Origin: Bacillus pumilus
GTDB lineage: Bacteria; Bacillota; Bacilli; Bacillales; Bacillaceae
Length of the DNA: 64,000 nt
Assembly: GCF_024498355.1 (NCBI RefSeq)
Contig: NZ_CP101833.1
Location: 3,515,001-3,579,000 of the forward strand
Reading direction: 5' to 3'
Of this stretch, positions 36,969 to 47,116 are shown one piece after another. The notes beneath the pieces were generated by a model that did no database searches, had not been told where the DNA came from, and was given only the letters and a program-made list of their open reading frames with translations. Position numbers and translations under genes: made by a program. Numbering within the stretch: position 1 is the stretch's first letter; the number at the start of each line of letters is the position of its first letter.

Positions 36969-38160
36969 ATTCATGTACCATGATTTGGCGGTATCGATAC
37001 AGAATATACATCGCACCGATAATGGCCACAACAGCCACAACCGCATCGAACATAAAGATCTGTAAAATGGTCGAGTGGCTTTCAATCAAACCTGTTACGA
37101 CCGGGATGACAATGGCCGACACCCCGCCGGCTGTTGAGATAATCCCTGTCATCGTTCCTTTGTTCTTCCAGAAGAATTCAGCCATCACCGTTAATGTCAG
37201 CTGAAAGACACCAGCTGTTGAAAATCCCAATACAAATGAATTGACAGTTCCTATGACTGGAGATTTTACGACCAGTAGCACACAGATAGAGGCAAGTGTA
37301 ATGATTGGATAGATCAGCAGTACCGTGACCGGACGGACAATGCGGCGCAAAAGAAATGCGAGCAATAGGACAGACAGCAAACCACCCATGCTATAGTAAC
37401 TAAGCAGCTTCACTGCACTGCCAGAAGCCATCCCCAATATGGCCTCACCGTACGTAGGAAGCCAAATTTGCGGCAAGGCGTACAGACCATTTGACGTAAA
37501 GCTGATCACAATAAGTGCGATCCCTTCCCTCCAAAACGTAGGCTCTGACGTGAAGCGTGGAAGTCCGTCATGCTCGGTCACCTGGACTTGCTCCACTTTG
37601 CGATGATTCGGAAATGGCAATGTCCAGAGCATCAAGACATTCACAAGATAGATAAGGGCAGGAACAAAAAACGCAATGCCATAAAACAAATCATGCTCCG
37701 CTAAAAAGAAAATAGCCAGCGGCAGAATGGTCGCCCCAATCGAAATAAAAGCCTTCACCATCACATTCGCAGATCCCGAGTTTTGTGGAAAAGCCTCCAT
37801 TAAGGCTGGATACGTTCCTGCATCCATCGCTGAATTCGCCACCCCTGCCAAAATCGCAAACGCAAAGGCGATTTGATAATTTGGAGACAATGGGATCCCG
37901 ATGAGGAACACCGCCATCAGCACACCAGAAACCAAAATCACCGGCTTTCGGCCAAACCGATCTGACAGCACGCCTGATAGACCATACGTGAGCACCCTGC
38001 CAATGCCGAGTGCCGAGATCATATAACTAATTCCCGCACTATTGGTATCTAACTGTTTGATTAAAAATGGCATATTTGAAGCCAATATAATATTGACCAT
38101 ACCTAATAAAAAATAATTGATATAAAGACTAGAAGCCGTTCTCACATACGGATTCCTCAT
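36967..38160 (-). CDS. MFS transporter, paralogue of the 34824 carrier
   Basis: A 397-residue major facilitator with 12 segments and motif A SGVLSDRFGRKPVIL (about 60-74). The start MRNPYVRTASSLYINYFLL mirrors the other MFS protein. ATG 38160 is chosen (GGGGTG 7 bases upstream); the frame extends to 38250 but crosses the cre site. Single-gene unit under a perfect cre. It may bring in a related aromatic acid or the product side of the same pathway. Confidence 0.88.
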   Translation of the reverse strand: MRNPYVRTASSLYINYFLLGMVNIILASNMPFLIKQLDTNSAGISYMISALGIGRVLTYGLSGVLSDRFGRKPVILVSGVLMAVFLIGIPLSPNYQIAFAFAILAGVANSAMDAGTYPALMEAFPQNSGSANVMVKAFISIGATILPLAIFFLAEHDLFYGIAFFVPALIYLVNVLMLWTLPFPNHRKVEQVQVTEHDGLPRFTSEPTFWREGIALIVISFTSNGLYALPQIWLPTYGEAILGMASGSAVKLLSYYSMGGLLSVLLLAFLLRRIVRPVTVLLIYPIITLASICVLLVVKSPVIGTVNSFVLGFSTAGVFQLTLTVMAEFFWKNKGTMTGIISTAGGVSAIVIPVVTGLIESHSTILQIFMFDAVVAVVAIIGAMYILYRYRQIMVHE

Positions 38161-38202
38161 GCTGACACACCCCTCAACACCATCGCAATGAAGTGACAAA
38201 TA

Positions 38203-38218
38203 ATGGTTACGCTTACAA
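38203..38218 (-). promoter_or_regulatory. cre site upstream of the second MFS gene
   Basis: Minus strand TTGTAAGCGTAACCAT matches all fixed positions of WTGNAANCGNWWNCAW. It lies about 43-58 bases upstream of the start codon. Confidence 0.75.
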
Positions 38219-38553
38219 GATCTCATGTGTGAGGAGGAGCAGCTTCGCAACCTTCACGTTCAAACATCTCATGCAGCTCACAGCATACATGTCCTTCATT
38301 TATCAAGCATCTCTTCAAATTTTCACTAGCTCTTATTTTATATGAATGTGAAAGGTAATGATAGTGAATTGCTTAAATTTGAGGGGAATGATTGTAGAGA
38401 GAAATCCCCTGAGGCATGCAGGTGAGTTTTACATAATGAATATGGTTATTGAACATTGTCGTTTTAAAAGTATCATAAGTAAATTCGTGATTTTAAATTT
38501 AATTGACTCTCACAGCCCCCTAGTACTTAGCTCATAAAAATACTCTGTGCGCT
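38219..38553. other. Intergenic region, no gene seen
   Basis: 335 bases of AT-rich sequence between the cre site and a gene remnant. I find no RBS-linked open frame, hairpin terminator or repeat worth calling. Confidence 0.5.
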
Positions 38554-38964
38554 CTATACACAACCCAAAATGAAATCCCCATATCCACTTGAAAATTTCG
38601 TTTGCTCAAGAAGTTGATTTAAATGAGTAAAACATTCATTCTCATTCACTAATATCGCTTCAATTTCTTGCTTCCGAAAAAATATCAGTCTACCTTGTTT
38701 AGGAGTTAATTTTACCCTGCTGACGATTTCCTTTAACATTTGTGTAGACTTTTCAATATGCTCTCGATAGTTATCTCCATGTATTTGAATTTTATGTTCT
38801 CTCGAGTGAAGGAAAGGAAATACCTTCTGACAAAACAATTGATTCTCTTCGATATCTAAAAAGGGTTTTCTGGAAGTGTCATATAGCTTAATTCGTTCAT
38901 TAAGTGCTTTCTTCTGCTTTTTCTTTTTAATTTCTCCATTTTTTCTTTTCGGACCTTTCTCACG
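38554..38964 (-). pseudogene. C-terminal remnant of an unknown gene
   Basis: The frame is open for 137 codons (38964 to 38554) but begins right after a stop, has no ATG/GTG, and its only TTG (38838) has no RBS. The upstream part is very Lys-rich (GPKRKNGEIKKKKQKK), and the rest looks like ordinary soluble protein (IHGDNYREHIEKSTQMLKEIV). It is best read as the 3' piece of a deleted gene beside the LXG toxin locus. No family recognised. Confidence 0.5.
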
Positions 38965-39030
38965 TTAGCACCTATCTTAGGCTTAACTTACTCTTTTTAT
39001 ATTCAAACATCTTAAGATTTCCAACCAAAT

Positions 39031-39059
39031 AAAAGGCACTTTATAGCAATAAAGTGCCT
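39031..39059 (-). terminator. Terminator of the LXG toxin-immunity unit
   Basis: 11-bp perfect stem (39034-39044 with 39049-39059), followed on the minus strand by TTTTATTT. Confidence 0.88.
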
Positions 39060-39093
39060 GAATCATTATGTTGATAATCGTCAATAATGATGT

Positions 39094-39429
39094 TTAATCT
39101 TTGAATATTTCTGGTATTTTCTCTCTCCAAATTAACAACAGCTCTCTGAACTCCTTCGTTTCAATTTTATTTTCATGGGGTTCTTCAATCCTATAATGAT
39201 GTTCAGCTATTGTCTCATGTTTTTTGATATTGACACTGGTAGCATTCAATGTAATTTCAAAGTTTTCATATACTCCATCTATCACATTTTGAATATATCC
39301 TATATACTCATCTACTTCTTCTTCTGTTGAAATATCTTGAATAAAATCTGAGAAAATACTTATTTCTTCTGGTAGTAGTATTGCTAAATCACCAAATTGG
39401 TCTTCCTTAAATTCATATGAATATCTCAT
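39094..39429 (-). CDS. Probable immunity protein for the LXG-EndoU toxin
   Basis: A 111-residue acidic protein directly downstream (20 bases) of the LXG toxin gene and before a terminator. Polymorphic toxins are almost always followed by a cognate immunity gene in this position. RBS AAGGTGAT precedes ATG 39429. It does not look like the YezG/DUF600 proteins that accompany some B. subtilis LXG toxins, so I give no family name. Function is inferred from position. Confidence 0.65.
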   Translation of the reverse strand: MRYSYEFKEDQFGDLAILLPEEISIFSDFIQDISTEEEVDEYIGYIQNVIDGVYENFEITLNATSVNIKKHETIAEHHYRIEEPHENKIETKEFRELLLIWREKIPEIFKD

Positions 39430-39449
39430 ATAAGTTAATCACCTTCATA

Positions 39450-41063
39450 TTATTTTTTATATAGTGGATATGCTGTAGCTATTGACCCATCTTTATTCAG
39501 ATACATCTCTATTTTCATTCCTGTTGATGTTACACCTTTGAATTTGTTAGGACCTATCTGTTGTTTATTTTGGTAAGCTTCATCGATAGCTTTTAACACA
39601 TCAACGCGATTCCATTCCTTAGGAAAGAAACTTGATTTAGCTACTTTTTCAACTCCATCTATTTCAACTTTAGCTCTATAAATACCGTTTTTATCAGGTA
39701 AACTTTCACTTCCTGGAATAACCTTACCACCCTGCATACTTTCATGATGATAACCAACTGCTTTTCCTCGTTTGTTTATTTCGCCATGATAAATGTGCTT
39801 CATTGTATGGGTATTATATTTTTCAGTATCCTTAATTCCCATCTTCCCATGAAACCCTTTTGCTCCAAACGGTAAAAGCATTCCAAGTGCCGCGTTCATA
39901 CTCGCTTCCTGCTGTTCTTTCGAGACCTTGTTTCCAAACATGTCACGACCCGTAATCGCTTCGCTGAAGCCGTTGGTTGCGGTGAGGCCATATAAGCCTT
40001 TTTGGGATGTTTTTAAGGCGTCAAAGGACTTTTGTGATGTCTTGTAAATGTCGACTGCTCTAACTGCGGCTGATGTGGCTTGGGTCGTTTTATAGACGGC
40101 TTTTCCGCCTTTGAATATGCGCCCTGCCCAGCCGACGACAGGGATATAGCCTGCTGCGGCCATACCGCCTGCGGCGACTCGCTGGCCTGCGGTGAGCTGT
40201 TCTCCTGTGATCGGATCAACGCCCGTTGCGGCACGCTTTGCATCGTTCACACCTGTCAGCTCATTGACGATATTTCCGCCATAATCGAATGCTTTTTCAT
40301 ACCAAGGACGGTTGGCGAGGGCTTCCTGTTCCTTCGCGATCTCGCGGGCTTCTTCTTGTTCTTTTTTGATTTTCAGATATTCAGAAGTTTGCTTCTCAAT
40401 ATCGCTTTTTGCCTTGTAAATTTCACTATTTTGATACGCTTTCTTGTCAAAATTCATAGGCGAAATGGATTTTCCGTCATTTGTCGCATTCATCATTTCT
40501 GCGTACAATGCCATTGTAGCCTTCTGTTCTGTCTCTGACAAAGCATATTCATCTTTTAAATTTTGATCAAGCTCTATCAAATCTTTAACCGTCTTTTTCC
40601 GTTCGTCTTCTGCATCTTCGATCTTTTCATCAATGGTTTTGCTATCAAATACCTCCAAAGAAATGAGGTCATCAATGTCTTGAAAAATGGTTTTAAGTGC
40701 CTTTTTTTGATCTTTTACAATGCTTTTGGCATTTTTGATTCCCATGTGAACAGCGTTATCTAAAAAGTGTTCCTCCACAAAGGTATCGCCGCCAAAGCTC
40801 GTATCATCAAGTGTACCAGAAACACCTTCATGAAAGGCTTTTTGCTTATCAATGAAGGTGATAAACATGTCTACATTTCCAGCTAGTTCTTTATAAAAGC
40901 TTTTAATGTTATCGGCGCCTTTTCCAGTGAAATCATCACCAAGGTTTGCCACGCCCTGTAAGGCTTTTTTCAAATCAGTCATTTCTTCACGGAGTGCCTG
41001 ATAATGTTTTGCCCTTGTGTCCATGGCACTTGTTAGTGCTTTTGCATCAAGTATCTTGCCCAG
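39450..41063 (-). CDS. LXG-domain polymorphic toxin with EndoU RNase C-terminus
   Basis: About 537 residues. The N-terminal LXG domain (about 1-210, including VANLGDDFTGKGADNIKSFY) targets secretion by the type VII (Yuk/Ess) system. A pre-toxin linker with small-residue-rich AAGGMAAAGYIPVVGWAGR follows, then a C-terminal bacterial EndoU nuclease (about 400-537, KHIYHGEINKRGKAVGYHHE and AKSSFFPKEWN). The family N-terminus (KILDAKALTSAMDTRAKHYQ) begins before the first ATG (41024). In that frame only CTG 41063 lies near the RBS GGAGGGAG, so the start codon is non-standard or mutated. No Lap partner genes are adjacent. Confidence 0.85.
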   Translation of the reverse strand: MGKILDAKALTSAMDTRAKHYQALREEMTDLKKALQGVANLGDDFTGKGADNIKSFYKELAGNVDMFITFIDKQKAFHEGVSGTLDDTSFGGDTFVEEHFLDNAVHMGIKNAKSIVKDQKKALKTIFQDIDDLISLEVFDSKTIDEKIEDAEDERKKTVKDLIELDQNLKDEYALSETEQKATMALYAEMMNATNDGKSISPMNFDKKAYQNSEIYKAKSDIEKQTSEYLKIKKEQEEAREIAKEQEALANRPWYEKAFDYGGNIVNELTGVNDAKRAATGVDPITGEQLTAGQRVAAGGMAAAGYIPVVGWAGRIFKGGKAVYKTTQATSAAVRAVDIYKTSQKSFDALKTSQKGLYGLTATNGFSEAITGRDMFGNKVSKEQQEASMNAALGMLLPFGAKGFHGKMGIKDTEKYNTHTMKHIYHGEINKRGKAVGYHHESMQGGKVIPGSESLPDKNGIYRAKVEIDGVEKVAKSSFFPKEWNRVDVLKAIDEAYQNKQQIGPNKFKGVTSTGMKIEMYLNKDGSIATAYPLYKK

Positions 41064-41286
41064 AAAAAGTCACTCCCTCCATTATTGATCATAAAGTCTA
41101 TTTTACCGTGACCCTCAAAACGAAAAAATAGGATAAACGACATAAAAAATAAAATGAACTCTCTATATACATAAGTAATTAGGAACTAGTGAATGCATCA
41201 TACAAACTATTAAAATCTTTATCTGTTTTCTTTCTCTACAGTTGTATGAGACAATGCCAACTAAAATGAGAAAGGAAAACCAAACT

Positions 41287-41448
41287 ATGTATAAAGTATT
41301 TATTCCAACTGTTGTGATGATCTTCATTCTTTGGATTCTTCTTCAATTATCATTCCACATCAATATCTTTCACAATCCAATGAACTATTTTATCGTCATT
41401 ACCCTCTTTTTTCTTTGTATTCAGGCGTTATTGAAACATAGACAATAA
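41287..41448 (+). CDS. Small membrane protein
   Basis: 53 residues with two hydrophobic segments (about 5-22 and 30-48). ATG 41287 follows AAAGGA by 10 bases; earlier ATGs in the frame (41242, 41266) lack an RBS. Ends 5 bases before the convergent Mrr-like gene. No family recognised. Confidence 0.45.
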   Translation: MYKVFIPTVVMIFILWILLQLSFHINIFHNPMNYFIVITLFFLCIQALLKHRQ

Positions 41449-41453
41449 AAAGA

Positions 41454-42434
41454 TCACTCAGGTACATACACTTTTTTCAGAGGTAATAAGGATCTTGTCT
41501 CAGCTGGCATATGTTCATACCAATGTACAATAAGATTTACGAGTTCTTCTAAGTCCACTAGATGAACCTCATTATGCTTCGCAACAGCTTTTGCATGAGA
41601 AGTAAACCCACCAGTAGAAACAAATAAACTGTTAGCATTCATTGGATTAGCACCTAATAATTGCTGTACCTCTGGCGAACTGGCTGAGGATTTTCGATGT
41701 TTTACTTGCACTTTTATAATTGGCTTTTCAAAACCAAATGCATCTTTATAAGCTAACACATCCACACCGCCATCAGGCCCTTTTGGACTCACGCGAACAT
41801 TGTATGACATTGCTTGCAGTAAGCCTCCGACTAAGTCTTGTATTTGCCAAGGGTCCAATTTATCTACTTTATCTTCAATCATGACAGTGGCTTTGCTGAC
41901 TAAATCTTCGATAATTTCATCTTCTTCTGTTTCATCTTCAGGTGCTGTTATGGAAGTAGGGTTTTTGAGTAAATGTTCAATCTCTTTCCCCCAATCATCT
42001 ACACGAAAAACAGTTGATATAGAACCGAGGCTGTTCTTAGCTGATTGACTGAGAGAATCTCGTTTAACTGCTGTTGGTTCCCAATTCACCTGAATATGAT
42101 TTGGATACATTTTATCTCCAGCTGTTTCATCAAAAAAATGCGGAGCAATCACCGTACCTACTCGATATTCACGGCTTTCTTTTATGTATGTAATGATTCG
42201 ATCTCCCTTTTTAATTTCTCTACTAAACCTCCATACCTGACTGACCCAGCTTCTTCTCGTAAAAGGTTTGTTCTCAGCGAATATGACATCAGCTCGAGCA
42301 TTCATCTCTTGCTTTGTTTGATATTGTTTTGGGTTACCTAATTTAGGCCACCCTATCGATGCGATGCCCTTCTCTTCCCAAATTGAAATTAACTCATTTT
42401 GGTCACCCGCACGAACCATCCACCATTTCGTCAT
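41454..42434 (-). CDS. Mrr-like restriction endonuclease with N-terminal recognition domain
   Basis: A 326-residue protein. The C-terminal third is an Mrr_cat PD-(D/E)XK nuclease: DPWQIQDLVGGLLQAMSY, then GPDGGVDVLAY (catalytic Asp) and IKVQVKHRK (QxK). The N-terminal ~145 residues (MTKWWMVRAGDQNELI, then SREYRVGTVIAPHFF) look like a PUA/EVE-type base-reading domain. Mrr enzymes cut methylated DNA. RBS GGGAGAG precedes ATG 42434. No methylase is adjacent, in keeping with a type IV restriction role. Confidence 0.82.
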   Translation of the reverse strand: MTKWWMVRAGDQNELISIWEEKGIASIGWPKLGNPKQYQTKQEMNARADVIFAENKPFTRRSWVSQVWRFSREIKKGDRIITYIKESREYRVGTVIAPHFFDETAGDKMYPNHIQVNWEPTAVKRDSLSQSAKNSLGSISTVFRVDDWGKEIEHLLKNPTSITAPEDETEEDEIIEDLVSKATVMIEDKVDKLDPWQIQDLVGGLLQAMSYNVRVSPKGPDGGVDVLAYKDAFGFEKPIIKVQVKHRKSSASSPEVQQLLGANPMNANSLFVSTGGFTSHAKAVAKHNEVHLVDLEELVNLIVHWYEHMPAETRSLLPLKKVYVPE

Positions 42435-42554
42435 TTACTATCTCTCCCATTCCATCCATCTTCTCTTATTTTCATCATCAAATATTCTCACTAAATTATA
42501 AGACTTATTTCTTGTTAACAAAAGGATATGCGCACCTTTTTTGTCGAAAGAAAC

Positions 42555-42592
42555 ACAAAACCCGAACAAGCGAATCCCACGCTCATCCGGGT
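42555..42592 (-). terminator. Terminator of the second bgl-type operon
   Basis: Interrupted stem of 42560-42572 with 42580-42592 (ACCCG...CGGGT ends plus inner GAGCG/CGCTT) followed on the minus strand by TTTGTGTTTC. Confidence 0.75.
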
Positions 42593-42607
42593 CTGCATTT
42601 TCCTTTA

Positions 42608-44047
<1,440 letters not shown>

Positions 44048-44056
44048 TTATTCCTC

Positions 44057-45955
44057 CTATTTCACTATTGTCATCATGACATCCGTTGGCTGACATGTCG
44101 AATGTTCCTCTACAATCACATCTTCGTACGCTTGTGTATTGGTGATGATAACTGGTGTGATTGTTTTTAATCCCTTGCTTTCAATCACCTCTTGATCAAA
44201 TGTCATCAACAAGTCACCCTTCTTCACCTTGTCGCCTTCTTGGATATTGAGTGTAAATGCTGAGCCATCTAGGGAAACCGTATCAATTCCGACATGAACA
44301 AGTAACTCCACACCGAATTCTGAACGCAGCCCAATGGCGTGCTTTGTCGGTGCAAGCATGACGACACTGCCGTCAAACGGTGCATACAGCTTATTGTCTG
44401 TTGGCTCAATGGCAATCCCTTTGCCCATCGCTCCGGAGCTAAACACGGCATCCGGCACCTCAGATAATGGGAGCACTTTTCCTGCAAGTGGTGCAGTAAT
44501 CATTTCCTCATTGTTCATCGAAGCATTCGTTTTTTCTTCATCTTGATCTTTCACAGATGCTTCACCGGCTGTCTGTTCTACCGTATCTTCCCCATAACCA
44601 AACATTTGAATGAGCACAACTGGTAAAATCAGCGCAATTGCCACACCAATCAAAATACCAAAGATCGACGTTGGATAATCTGCACTAATTCCGTTCACAA
44701 TCGTCAGCGGACCAGGCAAACCTGCATACGCAAAGTAATAGGGCGTAAAGAAGCTGGCGACAATGGCACCAATCGCTCCAGAAATACATCCGAAAATAAA
44801 TGGTTTTTTGAAGCGTAAGGTGACCCCATAAATCGCAGGCTCTGTAATTCCGAAGAGACCCGTGATACCCGCTGAGACCCCGACTTTCCGTGTTTCTCGA
44901 TTTCTTGCTTTTAAAATAACGCCTAACACTGCACCGACCTGAGCGATAACAGCGATGGTTTGATATGCCTGGAAGGAGTCACGTCCATACTGTTCGAAGT
45001 TGGCCAGCACCATCGGCGTGATGCCCCAGTGAACACCGAAAATGACAAGCACTTGCCAGAATCCGCCGATAATGGCGCCTGCTAATGCCGGTACATTGTC
45101 AGCTAAGACATTGTATCCGTTTGCAATCCCATTTGCACCTGCTGTCGAAAGAGGACCAATTAATAGAATGGTTAACGGGACCATGACGACCATACAGATA
45201 AATGGGACAAATAACGGTTTGACGACCTCATGAATTCGTTTGTTTAAAAATCTCTCCAGATAAGAAAGAATCCATACTAAGAACAGCGGCGGCAATACCG
45301 ATGATGTATAGACCGTTTCAGATAATGCAATGCCTAAAAAGGTAACGCCTTCACCTGATGCCACGCGCCCAGCAATCTCTGTCCAAGCTGGACTGACAAG
45401 CGCTGCTGTACAAGCTACTGCGATATACATATTCGTTTTAAAGTGCTTGGCTGCTGTTATTGCAATAAAGATTGGCAAGAACGTAAACGGCGCCCAGGAA
45501 ATGAAGCTAAAGACTTCATATGTTCCAGTTTTCGAGAAGATTGGAAATAACAGGTTAATTAGGATAAGTGCACCTTGTAAAATACCAGCCGCAGCCAAAA
45601 TATACACAAATGGCGCAAACACAGCGGACATGGTCGCGATGACTCGGTTCAGCACCGTTCCCTTGTTCTCATTTGCCTGATCATCATCAGACGATTGAAG
45701 CTGAACAAGACTGGAAAAATGCTCGTATACCTCACCAACATGCTGACCGATGACGACCTGAAATTGCCCACCATTTTCCACCACGGTAATAACGCCAGGC
45801 ATCGCATTGACTGCTTCCTTGGCCTTCGGATTTGAACGTTTCAGAACCAAACGCAGCCGCGTGGCGCATCTTGCGGCACTCACCACATTTTCCTCTCCGC
45901 CCACTGCCTCTAAGATGTCTTCTGCAAGCTTTTGATAATCCCTCACTTTTGACAT
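44057..45955 (-). CDS. Beta-glucoside-type PTS permease EIIBCA, second copy
   Basis: A 632-residue fused PTS protein: EIIB (1-88, Cys in AARCATRLRL), EIIC (about 105-455), EIIA (about 490-632, His in LLVHVGIDT). RBS GGGGGGT precedes ATG 45955. It forms an operon with the GH1 gene, controlled by the divergent GntR-type repressor instead of an antiterminator. No RAT-like leader is present in the 5' region. Confidence 0.92.
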   Translation of the reverse strand: MSKVRDYQKLAEDILEAVGGEENVVSAARCATRLRLVLKRSNPKAKEAVNAMPGVITVVENGGQFQVVIGQHVGEVYEHFSSLVQLQSSDDDQANENKGTVLNRVIATMSAVFAPFVYILAAAGILQGALILINLLFPIFSKTGTYEVFSFISWAPFTFLPIFIAITAAKHFKTNMYIAVACTAALVSPAWTEIAGRVASGEGVTFLGIALSETVYTSSVLPPLFLVWILSYLERFLNKRIHEVVKPLFVPFICMVVMVPLTILLIGPLSTAGANGIANGYNVLADNVPALAGAIIGGFWQVLVIFGVHWGITPMVLANFEQYGRDSFQAYQTIAVIAQVGAVLGVILKARNRETRKVGVSAGITGLFGITEPAIYGVTLRFKKPFIFGCISGAIGAIVASFFTPYYFAYAGLPGPLTIVNGISADYPTSIFGILIGVAIALILPVVLIQMFGYGEDTVEQTAGEASVKDQDEEKTNASMNNEEMITAPLAGKVLPLSEVPDAVFSSGAMGKGIAIEPTDNKLYAPFDGSVVMLAPTKHAIGLRSEFGVELLVHVGIDTVSLDGSAFTLNIQEGDKVKKGDLLMTFDQEVIESKGLKTITPVIITNTQAYEDVIVEEHSTCQPTDVMMTIVK

Positions 45956-45986
45956 ATACCCCCCTTATCACTACTAGTATATGTAC

Positions 45987-46015
45987 ATTATAATTATACC
46001 GGTACAATTTATCAA
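45987..46015 (-). promoter_or_regulatory. PTS operon promoter with operator in the spacer
   Basis: Minus strand: -35 TTGATA (46015-46010), 17-bp spacer, -10 TATAAT (45992-45987). The spacer is filled by the palindrome ATTGTACCGGTATAAT (46008-45993; core TACCGGTA), so a bound GntR repressor would shut the promoter. Confidence 0.75.
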
Positions 46016-46106
46016 TACATATATAATTACAGATGGCATATCAAAGGAAAATCCGTATGTGCTATAATACAAAGACAATAAATCGTGAAAACAAAGAGGA
46101 ATGGCT

Positions 46107-46817
46107 ATGTTAAAGTATCAACAAATTGCGAGCGATATTGAAAAATATATTGTCACCCATGAGCTGCAGCAAGGTGACAAACTCCCTGTACTCGAGACAC
46201 TCATGAGCCAATTTTCGGTGAGCAAAAGTACAATTATCAAATCATTAGACTTACTCGAAAGAAAAGGAATTGTCTATCAGGTGAGGGGCAGCGGGATCTT
46301 TGTCAGAAGACACCGGCGCAAGGGCTACATCAGCCTTTTATCCAACCAAGGGTTTAAAAAAGATTTAGAGGAATTTCAACTGACATCAGAGGTTTTAACA
46401 TTAGACACCATCAAACCGCCAGAAGAAGCTGCGCTTAATTTGAACATTGAACAAGAAGAGGATGTCTTTTACCTCAAACGTATTCGTTACATCAATGGCC
46501 AAACCTTATGTTTAGAAGAATCCTATTATCGGAAGACCATTATTCCCTACCTCAACACAGAAATCGCCGCCGATTCCGTTTTTAAATTCGTCAGCGAAGG
46601 TCTGGGACTCAAAGTCGGCTTTTCTGATATGTACATGCAAGTAGGCAAACTGAACGAAACCGAAGCGAAACACCTCGGCCTCAAACAAGACGATCCCGCC
46701 CTCCGCGTCGAGACTGTCTTTCACCTCACAAACGGCCAGCCCTTCGACTTCTCAAAAATCACGTACAACTACATGCAGTCTCAATTTTTTATTCAAGCGA
46801 ATAATTATTATGGGTGA
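46107..46817 (+). CDS. GntR/HutC-family repressor of the PTS operon
   Basis: A 236-residue regulator: GntR winged helix (about 3-70, with VLETLMSQFSVSKSTIIKSLDLLERKGIVYQV) and a UTRA effector domain (about 85-232). UTRA domains bind phosphorylated sugars; here the inducer is probably a beta-glucoside phosphate. ATG 46107 is preferred to 46101, which touches AAAGAGGA. Its own promoter has an extended -10 (TGCTATAAT, 46060-46068). It is divergent from the PTS operon, whose promoter contains a matching palindrome. Confidence 0.92.
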   Translation: MLKYQQIASDIEKYIVTHELQQGDKLPVLETLMSQFSVSKSTIIKSLDLLERKGIVYQVRGSGIFVRRHRRKGYISLLSNQGFKKDLEEFQLTSEVLTLDTIKPPEEAALNLNIEQEEDVFYLKRIRYINGQTLCLEESYYRKTIIPYLNTEIAADSVFKFVSEGLGLKVGFSDMYMQVGKLNETEAKHLGLKQDDPALRVETVFHLTNGQPFDFSKITYNYMQSQFFIQANNYYG

Positions 46818-46827
46818 TGGACGGGAA

Positions 46828-46858
46828 AAGCCTCCTGAGACAATCAGGAGGCTTGTTT
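46828..46858 (+). terminator. Terminator of the gntR gene
   Basis: 11-bp stem AAGCCTCCTGA (46828-46838) with TCAGGAGGCTT (46844-46854), then GTTTG. The opposing LysR fragment runs into it. Confidence 0.8.
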
Positions 46859-47107
46859 GTCGTATGAAGAAATGTCGCATGATGAATGTTTTGCAGAATA
46901 TGAGGCATCACCGCTTACCTCATCAGTTAATGAAAGACCGTTTCGATTCCGCCGCAGCAATACAATCCCTAATTCGGATACGAGCTTCGCAATGTTACGA
47001 CTCACGCCAGACTGTGTCAGCCCAAGTTTCTCCCCCGCTTTTGTAAAACTGCCGCATTCGACGACTGTTAGAAATACTTTGTATTGGAATGTGATCAGTT
47101 TGGTCAC
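46844..47107 (-). pseudogene. Truncated LysR-type regulator (HTH only)
   Basis: The first ~60 residues are a typical LysR helix-turn-helix (FLTVVECGSFTKAGEKLGLTQSGVSRNIAKL), but after FDGLS-like strand LSLTDEV the frame becomes random and ends within a terminator stem. The effector domain is missing (about 230 residues). GTG 47107 with GAGGTG is a possible old start. A deletion remnant. Confidence 0.8.
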
Positions 47108-47116
47108 CTCACAAGC

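Noticed and set aside
38219-38553. Additional copy of the rlmH repeat near 38470 (ATCATAAGTAAA)
   Set aside because: It matches fewer than ten bases of the core, is in the opposite orientation and has no related flank.
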